Source of the DNA: Lachnospiraceae bacterium
GTDB lineage: Bacteria; Bacillota; Clostridia; Lachnospirales; Lachnospiraceae
Direction: 5' to 3'
Length of the DNA: 64,000 bases
NCBI GenBank assembly: GCA_024685315.1
Contig: JAIKVW010000016.1
Span: 97,644 to 161,643, forward strand
Shown: piece after piece, positions 1 to 7,178 of the stretch
How positions within the stretch are numbered: position 1 is the first letter of the stretch
Layout of the letters: each line of letters starts with the position of its first letter
The notes under the pieces: model-generated
Told to the model about the DNA's origin: nothing
The model's input: the letters and a program-made list of their open reading frames with translations, nothing else
Databases searched by the model: none
Translations under genes and position numbers: made by a program

Positions 1-307
1 CTGCCATCGTTGAAGTGAAGATGAGCGAACCCCAGCGGAAATCCGAGTACTCCGGCTTCTCAAGGCTGCCAAAGCGGATTCTCCCGTATTTGGAAAACCC
101 GAGGTACAGCGTGAAAATGAGAACAGCTAGTCCGATTGCGGCAAAGTAAATGCTGCAGGAATCTCCGACGAAATAGCGCATGGACTGCAGGACCGCGGTG
201 GAGCCCGCCGGGTTTACAAAGAATGCTATGCACAGCAGAACCACGACGCTTAGCGGCACCAGGATAGAAAACCAGTCCATATTTTTAATGCTGCCTTTAT
301 CCATCAT
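1..307 (-). CDS. BCCT-family transporter, N-terminal part (runs off the window)
   Basis: The first 102 codons of a membrane protein read from 307 leftwards off the window edge. The translation begins MMDKGSIKNMDWFSILVPLS, then a hydrophobic helix ending in FFVNP, a second helix, and LYLGFSKYGRIRFGS followed by KPEYSDFRWGSLIF. The segments FxNP, SKYGxIRxG and KPE(Y/F)S are the N-terminal signature of the betaine/carnitine/choline transporter family, which imports quaternary ammonium compounds with Na+ or H+. The ribosome binding site AAGGAG lies 7-10 bases upstream; two adjacent ATG codons (307 and 304) are possible starts. The substrate cannot be told because the rest is outside the window. 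Confidence 0.85.
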   Translation of the reverse strand, partial: MMDKGSIKNMDWFSILVPLSVVVLLCIAFFVNPAGSTAVLQSMRYFVGDSCSIYFAAIGLAVLIFTLYLGFSKYGRIRFGSLEKPEYSDFRWGSLIFTSTMA

Positions 308-342
308 CTGATGTCTCCTTTATATAAAAAATAGCTAAAATT

Positions 343-372
343 ATTTTACTATCCCGGCAATGTTTTAGTCAA
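343..372 (-). promoter_or_regulatory. Promoter of the BCCT transporter gene
   Basis: Read on the minus strand, TTGACT (372-367) and TAAAAT (348-343) are separated by 18 bases and lie about 40 bases upstream of the transporter start. This is a good sigma-A-type match; no operator is evident. Confidence 0.6.
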
Positions 373-654
373 GATTGATATTTGCCCGAATAGATGATAA
401 AACAGAGGTGGTGAAGAAAACAGTTTTATTATGAGCGCCGTATGCTTAACGGCTGCAGCTTGCGCATTTGAAAAAAATGAATATTTTTTGATATCATATC
501 TCCACAATGTGTGGAATACAAACTGAGTAAATCCGGTTGCATGCCGCACATTTTTTTGCAACTGATGTGATTCCACTGGAACAGGAAACGAATCGGTTTT
601 GTGATGAAGATCATCGTGCGCTGATGTAGCTGGTCTTGTTCAAAAGCATAAAAA
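373..654. other. Non-coding stretch with no recognised gene
   Basis: No convincing coding sequence is visible between the transporter promoter and the terminator at 655-698; the short reading frames here lack ribosome binding sites and family resemblance. Two small symmetric elements are visible: TCCACA/TGTGGA around a 3-base centre at 501-515, and GTTGCA/TGCAAC (536-541 with 557-562), which could form a weak hairpin. Confidence 0.5.
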
Positions 655-698
655 GGGAACAGCCCCGGAAAGCATTTCTGCTTTCCGGGGCTGTTCCC
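655..698 (-). terminator. Rho-independent terminator of the mscL-DUF1292 transcript
   Basis: A perfect 19-base-pair inverted repeat (655-673 with 680-698, arm GGGAACAGCCCCGGAAAGC) has a 6-base loop. On the minus strand it is followed by TTTTTATGCTTTTG. It lies 30 bases past the DUF1292 stop codon. The stem is unusually long and uninterrupted. Confidence 0.9.
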
Positions 699-728
699 GG
701 TCAGGCGACCGTTAGAAGCGGTCATTCC

Positions 729-1067
729 TTATTCCGGAAGCTCGTCGTCTTCTTCGAAGAGTGAATTGAACTCGTCGGTGTCAAGCATTTCATCAAAGTA
801 ATCCGACACCTTTTCATACTCTTCATCATCAGGGATGTTGTCAAGAACGACTTCTTCGTCATTCTCGCTCTCGAAACGGTAGAGCCAGATCTCAGCATCT
901 TCATCGACGCCGCCTTCTTCATTGAAAGGAAGAAGCGCGATGTAATTCCGCTCATAGCAGCTGAACTGTGAAATAACAAGGCATTCTACTGTTCCAAGGT
1001 CATCGAGTTCAAGCACTATGGTGTCTCTTCCGTTGAAATCAAAACTCTTATCTTCGTTCTGTCCCAT
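729..1067 (-). CDS. DUF1292 (UPF0473) family protein
   Basis: A 112-residue, very acidic protein. The core, from TIVLELDDLGTVECLVI through YIALLPF to EIWLYRFE, matches the DUF1292 family (YrzB-like, UPF0473), small cytosolic proteins of Firmicutes with no established function. The C-terminal third is dominated by Asp and Glu (DDEEYEKVSDYFDEMLDTDE). ATG at 1067 is preceded by AGGAGG. It lies 30 bases after mscL on the same strand and ends just before a strong terminator, so the two genes are probably cotranscribed. In many Firmicutes this family neighbours alaS and yrrK instead, so this placement next to mscL is not the common one (family knowledge). Confidence 0.85.
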   Translation of the reverse strand: MGQNEDKSFDFNGRDTIVLELDDLGTVECLVISQFSCYERNYIALLPFNEEGGVDEDAEIWLYRFESENDEEVVLDNIPDDEEYEKVSDYFDEMLDTDEFNSLFEEDDELPE

Positions 1068-1097
1068 TTGAAACCTCCTGTGGATCCCGGGTATAGG

Positions 1098-1559
1098 TTA
1101 TTCTGCGTCAGGAACTGCCTCATATTCAGGAAGCACTGATGTGCAGTTCGGGCACTTTGTAGCAGCAATGGCGATCTGGCTCTTGCAGAAAGGACATTCC
1201 TTGGTCTCAGGAGCTGCAGGTGCCTCTGCGGGCTTGCGGAGCTTGTTGACAGTCCTTACCAGGAAGAATACTACAAGCGCAAGCAGTATGAAGTTAATGA
1301 CGTTCTGGATAAATGATCCGTATGCAAATACTGAAGCGCCGGCTTCTTGTGCAGCGGCAAGGCTCTCGTATTTATTACCGTCGAGCGCGATAAAAAGATT
1401 TGCAAAATCCGTTCCGCCGATGAACATGCCTACTACCGGCATGATGATATCGCTTACGAGTGAATTGATAATGGTGCTGAAAGCGCCGCCGATTATGATG
1501 CCGACTGCCATGTCGAACATGTTGCCCTTAAGAGCAAACTCCTTAAATTCCTTCCACAT
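1098..1559 (-). CDS. mscL: Large-conductance mechanosensitive channel MscL with a C-terminal zinc ribbon
   Basis: A 153-residue inner-membrane channel that opens under membrane tension to release solutes on osmotic downshock. The N-terminus MWKEFKEFALKGNMFDMAVG leads into the first pore helix (about residues 15-45), and the second helix spans about 82-104 (FIQNVINFILLALVVFFLV). After a short Pro/Ala linker it ends in a four-cysteine motif, C122-x2-C125 and C136-x2-C139, a zinc-ribbon pattern absent from the E. coli protein. ATG at 1559 is chosen over an in-frame GTG at 1568 because GAGGAG lies 8 bases upstream of it. The channel assignment is secure; zinc binding by the tail is inferred. Confidence 0.93.
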   Translation of the reverse strand: MWKEFKEFALKGNMFDMAVGIIIGGAFSTIINSLVSDIIMPVVGMFIGGTDFANLFIALDGNKYESLAAAQEAGASVFAYGSFIQNVINFILLALVVFFLVRTVNKLRKPAEAPAAPETKECPFCKSQIAIAATKCPNCTSVLPEYEAVPDAE

Positions 1560-1603
1560 AGAAAACACTCCTCTCTCAGTAATTATGGAATTTTCATGTA
1601 TAA

Positions 1604-1632
1604 ATACTACCGCTTGTGGATTTTTATGTCAA
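1604..1632 (-). promoter_or_regulatory. Promoter of mscL
   Basis: On the minus strand TTGACA (1632-1627) and TAGTAT (1609-1604) are 17 bases apart, about 45 bases upstream of the mscL start. It lies between traX and mscL, so mscL-DUF1292 can be transcribed independently of the traX-like gene. Confidence 0.75.
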
Positions 1633-1650
1633 CTAAACTCATACCGGGAA

Positions 1651-2355
1651 TTATCTCCAGGTATAAACGCTGATGAAATGGATCAGCAGCAGGTGCAGGG
1701 GGTATGCGGCGTAAAAAAGGTACTGGAGGGGCTTCCCCCCGTATCCGCGCCTGCCCGAATAGAAGAGAAGCGGTATCAGCCCAAGGAAAGCCAGCCACTC
1801 AATGCTGCCCATGGCTATAAAAATGAGTTCTGCACCGATAAGAGCAATATAAAGGCGGTCTCTGAACATGTAGAAAATGAATATTACTATCACCCCGTAT
1901 GCCCCGTAATCCGAGTCCAGCCCCCAGGCGGCCAGACAGGCAATGATCCCTGCTGCAGCACCTCTTAAATATACAGGTATCCCCGACAAGGCGGCAGGCG
2001 GTTTCTCGGTCAGCCATATTGCGGCTATTCCGAGACCGAGGGTAAAGAAGACATTCTGATAGTCCGGATAATAAAGCCGTCCAAAGAAAGCAAGGTCGAA
2101 GACCGGTTCTGACATTGCGGCGAAAATGAAAATTCTCAGGAGATATTTTCCGATGTTCCGGCTGTGCAAAGCACCTTCGGCTGCAAGAAAAGCGTATATC
2201 GGGAAGGCGATCCGCCCGATGATCCGGAGGACGATCAGGTGCGGGAAAACGATATAGCCTATATGGTCCACGATCATTGTAACAAGCGCAATTGTTTTCA
2301 GCGTCAGACCGTTCAGCTTTATATGATCGAATGTAAAACCAGATGTATTTCCCAT
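1651..2355 (-). CDS. TraX-like multi-pass membrane protein
   Basis: A 234-residue hydrophobic protein with about seven predicted membrane segments. The N-terminal motif, a lysine-rich start followed by IALVTMIVDHIGYIVFP, then RIIGRIAFPIYAFLAAEG and later YGxxGV and a C-terminal YPLHLLLIHF, is characteristic of the TraX family (PF05857). TraX of the F plasmid acetylates pilin, but chromosomal Firmicute members have no known substrate and no conjugation genes are near. ATG at 2355 follows GGAGG. It is transcribed divergently from typA. The acyltransferase role is inferred from family only. Confidence 0.85.
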   Translation of the reverse strand: MGNTSGFTFDHIKLNGLTLKTIALVTMIVDHIGYIVFPHLIVLRIIGRIAFPIYAFLAAEGALHSRNIGKYLLRIFIFAAMSEPVFDLAFFGRLYYPDYQNVFFTLGLGIAAIWLTEKPPAALSGIPVYLRGAAAGIIACLAAWGLDSDYGAYGVIVIFIFYMFRDRLYIALIGAELIFIAMGSIEWLAFLGLIPLLFYSGRRGYGGKPLQYLFYAAYPLHLLLIHFISVYTWR

Positions 2356-2401
2356 ACCTAACCTCCAACGGGTATTATATCACAGCAGGGCTAAAAAAAT
2401 C

Positions 2402-2430
2402 TTGAAATGCGTATTTTTAACTGTTATCAT
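2402..2430 (+). promoter_or_regulatory. Promoter of typA
   Basis: TTGAAA (2402-2407) and TATCAT (2425-2430) are 17 bases apart, about 60 bases before the typA start. Confidence 0.5.
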
Positions 2431-2490
2431 ATAGTACGTTGTAAAAATATAAGTAGAAAAACGGATGAGAACAGAAGAGGTGCAATTTTA

Positions 2491-4317
2491 ATGAATATTA
2501 AGCGCGAGGACATCAGAAATGTCGCTATCATCGCCCACGTAGACCACGGCAAGACTACACTTGTCGATAATCTCCTGAGGCAGAGCGGCGTATTCAGGAC
2601 CAACCAGGTAGTCCAGGAACGCGTTATGGATTCCAATGATATAGAGAGGGAGAGAGGCATAACCATTCTCTCGAAGAACACCGCGGTAGAGTACAACGGG
2701 ATCAAGATAAATATTGTCGACACTCCCGGCCATGCGGACTTCGGCGGCGAGGTCGAGCGTGTGCTCAAGATGGTCGACGGAGTTATCCTTGTGGTCGATG
2801 CTTTTGAGGGGCCGATGCCCCAGACCAGGTTCGTGCTCCGCAAAGCCCTTGAGCTTGATCTTGCGGTGGTCGTATGCGTCAACAAGATCGATCGTCCCGA
2901 GGCAAGGCCGGAGGAAGTGGTCGACGAGGTGCTTGAGCTGCTGATCGACCTTGACGCCAGCGACGAGCAGATCGACTGCCCCTTCATATTTGCCTCCGCC
3001 AAGGAAGGCTATGCGACTGAAGACCCCAACGTAAAGGGAACAGACATGAAGCCGCTTTTTGAGGCGATAATCAGCAGCATTCCCGCACCTGAAGGCGATC
3101 CAGAGAGAGGCTTCCAGGTCCTTATAAGCACGATCGATTACAATGAATATGTTGGCAGGATAGGCGTCGGCAAGGTCTCAAACGGAAGCTTCAAGGTGAA
3201 TGATGAAGCCGTGATCGTGAACGCCCATGAGCCCGACAAATCAAAGAAGGTCAAGATCAGCAAGCTTTACGAGTTCGAGGGGCTGAAGAAGGTCGAGGTG
3301 CAGGAGGCCCATATGGGCTCAATAGTCGCTATTTCCGGAATAGCTGATATCCATATCGGAGATACGCTCTGCGCGCCGGACGCTCCGGATCCGATCCCCT
3401 TCCAGAAGATCTCTGAGCCTACCATTTCGATGAATTTCCTTGTAAATGACAGTCCGCTTGCGGGCCGTGAAGGCAAATATGTCACTTCAAGGCATCTTCG
3501 CAACAGGCTCTTCAGGGAGCTTAATACAGACGTCTCCCTCAGGGTCGAGGAGACCGACAGCACAGACTGCTTCAAGGTCTCGGGACGCGGAGAGCTCCAC
3601 CTCTCGGTCCTTATCGAGAATATGCGCCGCGAGGGGTATGAATTTGCAGTAAGCAAGGCAGAAGTTATCTATAAGACCGATGAGCAGGGCAAGCTCCTTG
3701 AACCTATGGAGCAGGCGTTTATCGACGTTCCGGAAGACTTCTCCGGGGTCGTGATCGAGAAGCTTTCTTTCCGAAAGGGCGAGCTCATGAATATGACCAC
3801 CTCGAAGGGCAGCATAGTAAGGCTTGAATTCCTTATTCCTTCCAGAGGTCTCATCGGATACCGCGACGAATTCCTTACAGATACCAAGGGAAACGGAGTA
3901 ATCAATACTCTTTTCGCGGGATACGGCCCTTACAAGGGAGACATCGCATACAGGCAGGTCGGATCACTTGTTGCTTTTGAAGCCGGAGAGACCGTGACCT
4001 ACGGCCTGTTTAATGCACAGGAGAGGGGACTTCTCTTCCTGGGCCCCGGCGAGCAGGTCTACCAGGGAATGGTAGTCGGCGAGAATCCCAAGGGCGGAGA
4101 CATAGAGATCAATGTCTGCAAGAAAAAGCAGATGACGAATACCCGTGCTTCAGGGTCGGACGAAGCGCTGAAGCTCGTTCCGCATAAGGAGCTCAGTCTC
4201 GAACAGGCGCTTGACTTCATAGAGGCCGACGAGCTTGTCGAGGTAACCCCGAAGCATATTAGAATGAGAAAGAAGATACTTGATCCCAAACAGAGAATGC
4301 GCGCTAATAAGAAGTGA
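2491..4317 (+). CDS. typA: Ribosome-associated GTPase BipA/TypA
   Basis: A 608-residue translational GTPase of the BipA (TypA) family, which binds 70S ribosomes and helps 50S assembly and stress adaptation. The G domain starts at once: AHVDHGKTTL (G1), RGITI (G2), DTPGHADF (G3) and NKIDRPEARP (G4). Elongation-factor-like domains II, III and V follow, then the BipA-specific C-terminal domain (RGLLFLGPGEQVYQGMVVGE and a basic C-terminus). The start at 2491 (MNIKREDIRNV) is preferred because AGAGG lies about 10 bases upstream and the family begins here; an in-frame upstream extension to 2407 is not family-like. The next gene starts 11 bases downstream. Confidence 0.97.
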   Translation: MNIKREDIRNVAIIAHVDHGKTTLVDNLLRQSGVFRTNQVVQERVMDSNDIERERGITILSKNTAVEYNGIKINIVDTPGHADFGGEVERVLKMVDGVILVVDAFEGPMPQTRFVLRKALELDLAVVVCVNKIDRPEARPEEVVDEVLELLIDLDASDEQIDCPFIFASAKEGYATEDPNVKGTDMKPLFEAIISSIPAPEGDPERGFQVLISTIDYNEYVGRIGVGKVSNGSFKVNDEAVIVNAHEPDKSKKVKISKLYEFEGLKKVEVQEAHMGSIVAISGIADIHIGDTLCAPDAPDPIPFQKISEPTISMNFLVNDSPLAGREGKYVTSRHLRNRLFRELNTDVSLRVEETDSTDCFKVSGRGELHLSVLIENMRREGYEFAVSKAEVIYKTDEQGKLLEPMEQAFIDVPEDFSGVVIEKLSFRKGELMNMTTSKGSIVRLEFLIPSRGLIGYRDEFLTDTKGNGVINTLFAGYGPYKGDIAYRQVGSLVAFEAGETVTYGLFNAQERGLLFLGPGEQVYQGMVVGENPKGGDIEINVCKKKQMTNTRASGSDEALKLVPHKELSLEQALDFIEADELVEVTPKHIRMRKKILDPKQRMRANKK

Positions 4318-4328
4318 GGTGGCTTTCT

Positions 4329-5372
4329 ATGGCAGCTGGATTTGCGGCTTATGCCGGTTCGTATACAAGAGGCGGCGGAGGAGGGATATACGTGCTTGAC
4401 GTTGATCCCGCCGAGGCTTCCTACAGGCTCAGATCAGTATATCCTATAGAGAACCCGATCTTTCTTGCGCCTTCTGCTGACGGCAGGTTCCTCTACAGCA
4501 CCTGCGATGAGGGGACCGCTGCTTTTTCGATAGCAGAAGACGGCGCGCTTACCCTCCTTAACAAGGCAGGGGTCAACGGGCTGCGTCCTTCATATCTGTC
4601 GGTCACCAGGAAAAATAAGTTCCTCGTGAGCGGCGGATACCACGACGGCAAGCTCACCGTACAGCGGCTGAATAAAGACGGAAGCATTGGCAGTATTTGT
4701 GACGAGATCTTCCACGAGGGCCTCGGGAACGTGGTCAGCAAGCATTACAACAGCCATATCAGCTGCGCGGTGCTCACACCTGACGAGCGCTATGTTCTCG
4801 CGGTGGACGTGGGGGTAGACCAGGTAAGGATCTATCATTTTGACCACAGGAACGGGAAGCTCGAGCTCTCGGATATCCTGAGGTGTCCCCTGGAATCAGG
4901 GCCGAGGGATCTTGCGTTCTCGCCTGACGGCAGGACGGCTTATATCACATTTGAGAGCCTGAGCCAGATCGCGGTATACCGCTTCGATCCTGAATCCGCG
5001 GCTTTTACAGAGCTTGGCAGGGTGAGCACACTTACCGGAAAGCAGAATCTCTCAAATATATCATATGCGGTAAGGGTGAGCGAGGACGGAAAGCATGTTC
5101 TTGTGACTAATTCCGGTGAGAATTCGGTCGCGGTATATAATGTTGCAGAGGATGGGAAACTCGATACCAAATGCGTTCTCCCGGTAAGCGGCGAGTTCCC
5201 GATCGACCTCCTGCTGATGCCCGGCGGAAAGATGTTCTCCACCGTTAATCAGGAGGGAGACACAGTTACTTCATTTAATGTAAATTATGACAAGGGCTAT
5301 TTCCTGATGAAGCGGAAACCCCTTAAGCTTAAGGACCCGACCTGCATCAGGCTGGTAAGGCTTCCTGAGTAA
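4329..5372 (+). CDS. Lactonase-fold (6-phosphogluconolactonase-like) beta-propeller protein
   Basis: A 347-residue protein with the repeated blade pattern of the lactonase family PF10282 (YkgB/Pgl type): AAYAGSYTR near the N-terminus, FLAPSADGRFLYS, HISCAVLTPDERYVLAVDVG, DLAFSPDGRTAYI and VSEDGKHVLVTNSGENSVAVY. Members are seven-bladed propellers; some hydrolyse 6-phosphogluconolactone in the oxidative pentose phosphate route, others are uncharacterised. ATG at 4329 has GAGGTGG upstream; GTG at 4314 overlapping the typA stop is an alternative. It is translationally close to typA and ends in a strong terminator. The precise substrate is unproven, and no zwf or gnd is nearby. Confidence 0.85.
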   Translation: MAAGFAAYAGSYTRGGGGGIYVLDVDPAEASYRLRSVYPIENPIFLAPSADGRFLYSTCDEGTAAFSIAEDGALTLLNKAGVNGLRPSYLSVTRKNKFLVSGGYHDGKLTVQRLNKDGSIGSICDEIFHEGLGNVVSKHYNSHISCAVLTPDERYVLAVDVGVDQVRIYHFDHRNGKLELSDILRCPLESGPRDLAFSPDGRTAYITFESLSQIAVYRFDPESAAFTELGRVSTLTGKQNLSNISYAVRVSEDGKHVLVTNSGENSVAVYNVAEDGKLDTKCVLPVSGEFPIDLLLMPGGKMFSTVNQEGDTVTSFNVNYDKGYFLMKRKPLKLKDPTCIRLVRLPE

Positions 5373-5383
5373 GTCGGCAAGAT

Positions 5384-5422
5384 AAGCGGCAGCTGTACGA
5401 TTCACAGCTGCCGCTTATTTTT
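5384..5422 (+). terminator. Rho-independent terminator of typA-lactonase (intron target)
   Basis: A perfect 13-bp stem (AAGCGGCAGCTGT at 5384-5396 with its complement at 5404-5416) is followed by the T-rich run TATTTTTG. The group II intron begins 3-4 bases after the T-run, the insertion pattern known for class IIC introns. Confidence 0.92.
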
Positions 5423-5425
5423 GTG

Positions 5426-6231
5426 GTTTGCGCGCCATGGGCGCGCTCTAACGGGTGAAAGTCCCGAGTACGCGTAGGCAACGACGAAGTACATAGCTGA
5501 ACAGCAAGGGTGTCCATCGCGAGGTGGGATCTGAAGGAAGCTGTAGGCAAACCCTTGGCCTGACGAACAGGAATCACATATAAGGCTGGGAAATACGGAT
5601 AAGTCGGCCACAAACGATGAAGTCCAAAAGTTGCTGGAAGTACCAGTAGATGTGGCAGGTAGATGAGGGGAAAGAGCGCGCACCTTAAGCGTGGAGGTCT
5701 CACAGGCGGTTCCATCAGCCGTAGTAACAACGAACTGTGAGAAGTCAGCAGAGGCCATAGTAGTGAGGAAGTCCCTGTAATGGGGATGGAGCGAAGGGGC
5801 GAACAATCAATCAGTTGAAGTACGTTCCACTTCGTAGCCGGAGCAACGTCTGTCGACAACATCAGAATCGGAAGCATGAAAGGGCTGTGCGAGCGTCTGG
5901 ACAGTAACATCAGATACCGTTTGAGGATGTGTATCTGGAAACACTGGAAAACACCGAAGAACAGAGCGGCGAACTTGATTAAACTCGGTATCAGTCGAAA
6001 GTATGCATGGTCTACGGCGTACAGTGGTGCAAGGATTGCATTTGTATGCCAGCGTGGCGCCATGAATGTGGCCGTTTCAAAAGAAAGACTAACCCGCTTT
6101 GGATTAGTCTCAATGGTTGACTACTACACCGAAAGGTGTGTCACTTGTTAAGTTGATTGAACCGCCGTGTACCGAACGGTACGCACGGTGGTGTGAGAGG
6201 TCGGCGGCCTCATGGCCGCCTCCTACTCGAT
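5426..6231 (+). mobile_element. Class IIC group II intron, internally deleted
   Basis: A group II intron of about 806 bases. The 5' end GTTTGCGCGCC and the following domain I landmarks (GGGTGAAAGTCCCG, CAAGGGTGTCC, ATCTGAAGGAAGC, CAAACCCTTGGCCTGA) match class IIC introns of the Oceanobacillus iheyensis type. Domain V lies around 6160-6200, with a helix closed by GAAC between TACC and GGTA, and the 3' end reads GTGTGAGAGGTC, a domain VI hairpin, then CTCCTACTCGAT. Insertion directly after a terminator hairpin is class-typical. Domain IV retains only the tail of the maturase, so the element cannot encode its own reverse transcriptase. Boundaries are good to a few bases; the 5' GTTTG differs from the usual GTGYG at the third base. 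Confidence 0.9.
5876..6151 (+). pseudogene. Remnant of the group II intron reverse transcriptase: maturase tail only
   Basis: A 91-codon frame corresponds only to the C-terminal maturase (domain X) region of intron-encoded proteins: SNIRYRLRMCIWKHWKTPKN, then NLIKLGISRKYAW and, at the end, LTRFGLVSMVDYYTERCVTC. All reverse-transcriptase motifs (including YADD) are missing. Read upstream in the same frame there is a stop about 60 bases before the ATG, so the junction of an internal deletion of roughly 1 kb (inferred from usual IIC protein lengths of over 400 residues) lies close to 5870. A freely translated maturase tail is possible but no clear ribosome binding site was seen. Confidence 0.85.
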
Positions 6232-6425
6232 TTTTGTCGAAACCCGGACCATCCTGCCGGAAAGCTGCCGGAAAATGCCGTAACAGCGCGAAGTATGGCG
6301 GAATTTGGCATACGAATACGTCTCAAAAAGAGTTTTGCATATGCTAAGTTTTGATTGTACAGGGGGCACAGAAAAAACTGCCTCCCGGACCGCTGATAAA
6401 TTATATAACAGGAGATTCTGCTGGG
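6232..6425 (+). other. 3' flank of the intron and leader of the SSB-like gene
   Basis: About 190 bases of non-coding sequence separate the intron 3' end from the next start codon. It begins with a T-run (the rest of the interrupted terminator tail), then has short repeated TGCCGGAAA units around 6254-6285. No strong promoter match was identified; ATATGCTAAG near 6340-6350 is a weak candidate only. Confidence 0.4.
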
Positions 6426-7064
6426 ATGGAAAAAGAGACTATTGAGATGCCCGAAAACACGAAAAACTACGCAAGGATGCAGGGGACGGTGTGCCTTCCC
6501 TTCATCTATGAGAACACCCGCTTCGGGGAGAGATTTTACTATTCGGAAATGAAAGTGCAGCGATTAAGCGGGAGAATGGACCGGATACCCTTCGTGGTCT
6601 CCGAGAGACTGACAGACACTAGAGTGGACCTTACCGAACAGCGCATAAGCATATGCGGACAGTTCAGGTCCTATAACGTTCCTGATGCGGACGGGATCCA
6701 TCTGGTGCTGCGGATATTTGTGACAGAATTCGAGCTTTCTGAATCAGAAAGGAAAACGGAAAAGAACGATCTGTTTATCGACGGCTTCCTCTGCAAGAAG
6801 CCTTTTTATCATGTTACTCCCAGGGGCAAGGAGGTCGCGAACCTTATGGTAGCGGTCAACCGGCCTACGCGCTCAAGCGATTATATCCCTTGCGTATGCT
6901 GGGGGAGGAACGCGCGCTATGCGGCAGGCCTTGATATAGGAACCAGACTGAAGCTTTGGGGGAGCCTTCAGAGCAGGGAATACGTCAAGAGGGACGCAGA
7001 GAGCCGGAAGATAAAGAAGACCGCTTATGAATTTTCTGCCTCAGGGTATGAGCTTGTGGTCTGA
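6426..7064 (+). CDS. Single-stranded DNA-binding-like protein with two OB folds
   Basis: A 212-residue protein that appears to contain two OB-type halves. The C-terminal half (about 113-212) is SSB-like: NDLFIDGFLCKKPFYHVTPR, KEVANLMVAVNRP, DYIPCVCWGRNARYAAGLDIG, LKLWGSLQSREYVKR. These correspond to the SSB strand pattern, including the WGxxA segment. The N-terminal half (QGTVCLPFIYENTRFGERFY to LVLRIFVTEFE) looks like a diverged OB domain. The acidic C-terminal tip used by true SSB to recruit partners is missing (it ends GYELVV). ATG 6426 with GGAG about 12 bases upstream is the chosen start. It is probably an accessory ssDNA-binding protein, not the replicative SSB; this is inference. Confidence 0.75.
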   Translation: MEKETIEMPENTKNYARMQGTVCLPFIYENTRFGERFYYSEMKVQRLSGRMDRIPFVVSERLTDTRVDLTEQRISICGQFRSYNVPDADGIHLVLRIFVTEFELSESERKTEKNDLFIDGFLCKKPFYHVTPRGKEVANLMVAVNRPTRSSDYIPCVCWGRNARYAAGLDIGTRLKLWGSLQSREYVKRDAESRKIKKTAYEFSASGYELVV

Positions 7065-7089
7065 AGAAGCCTTAAACCGACGCCAAATC

Positions 7090-7118
7090 TTGACCTTTTT
7101 ATACCGATATGTTACAAA
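7090..7118 (+). promoter_or_regulatory. Possible promoter of dapA
   Basis: TTGACC (7090-7095) and TACAAA (7113-7118) are 17 bases apart, about 60 bases before the dapA start. The -10 match is weak. Confidence 0.35.
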
Positions 7119-7178
7119 TAATCCAAATAACTTCATGAAATGGTCAGGAATGCCAATATCTATAAGGAGGCGGATAAT

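Noticed and set aside
1141..1968. 275-codon plus-strand frame across mscL and the traX-like gene
   Set aside because: It is antisense to two well-supported genes, lacks a ribosome binding site and shows no family resemblance.
1651..2355. TraX-like gene taken as evidence of a conjugative plasmid
   Set aside because: TraX homologues are common on Firmicute chromosomes and no transfer genes are present.
5347..6063. 238-codon minus-strand frame through the intron region
   Set aside because: It is antisense to conserved group II intron RNA domains; the composition reflects ribozyme structure, not protein.
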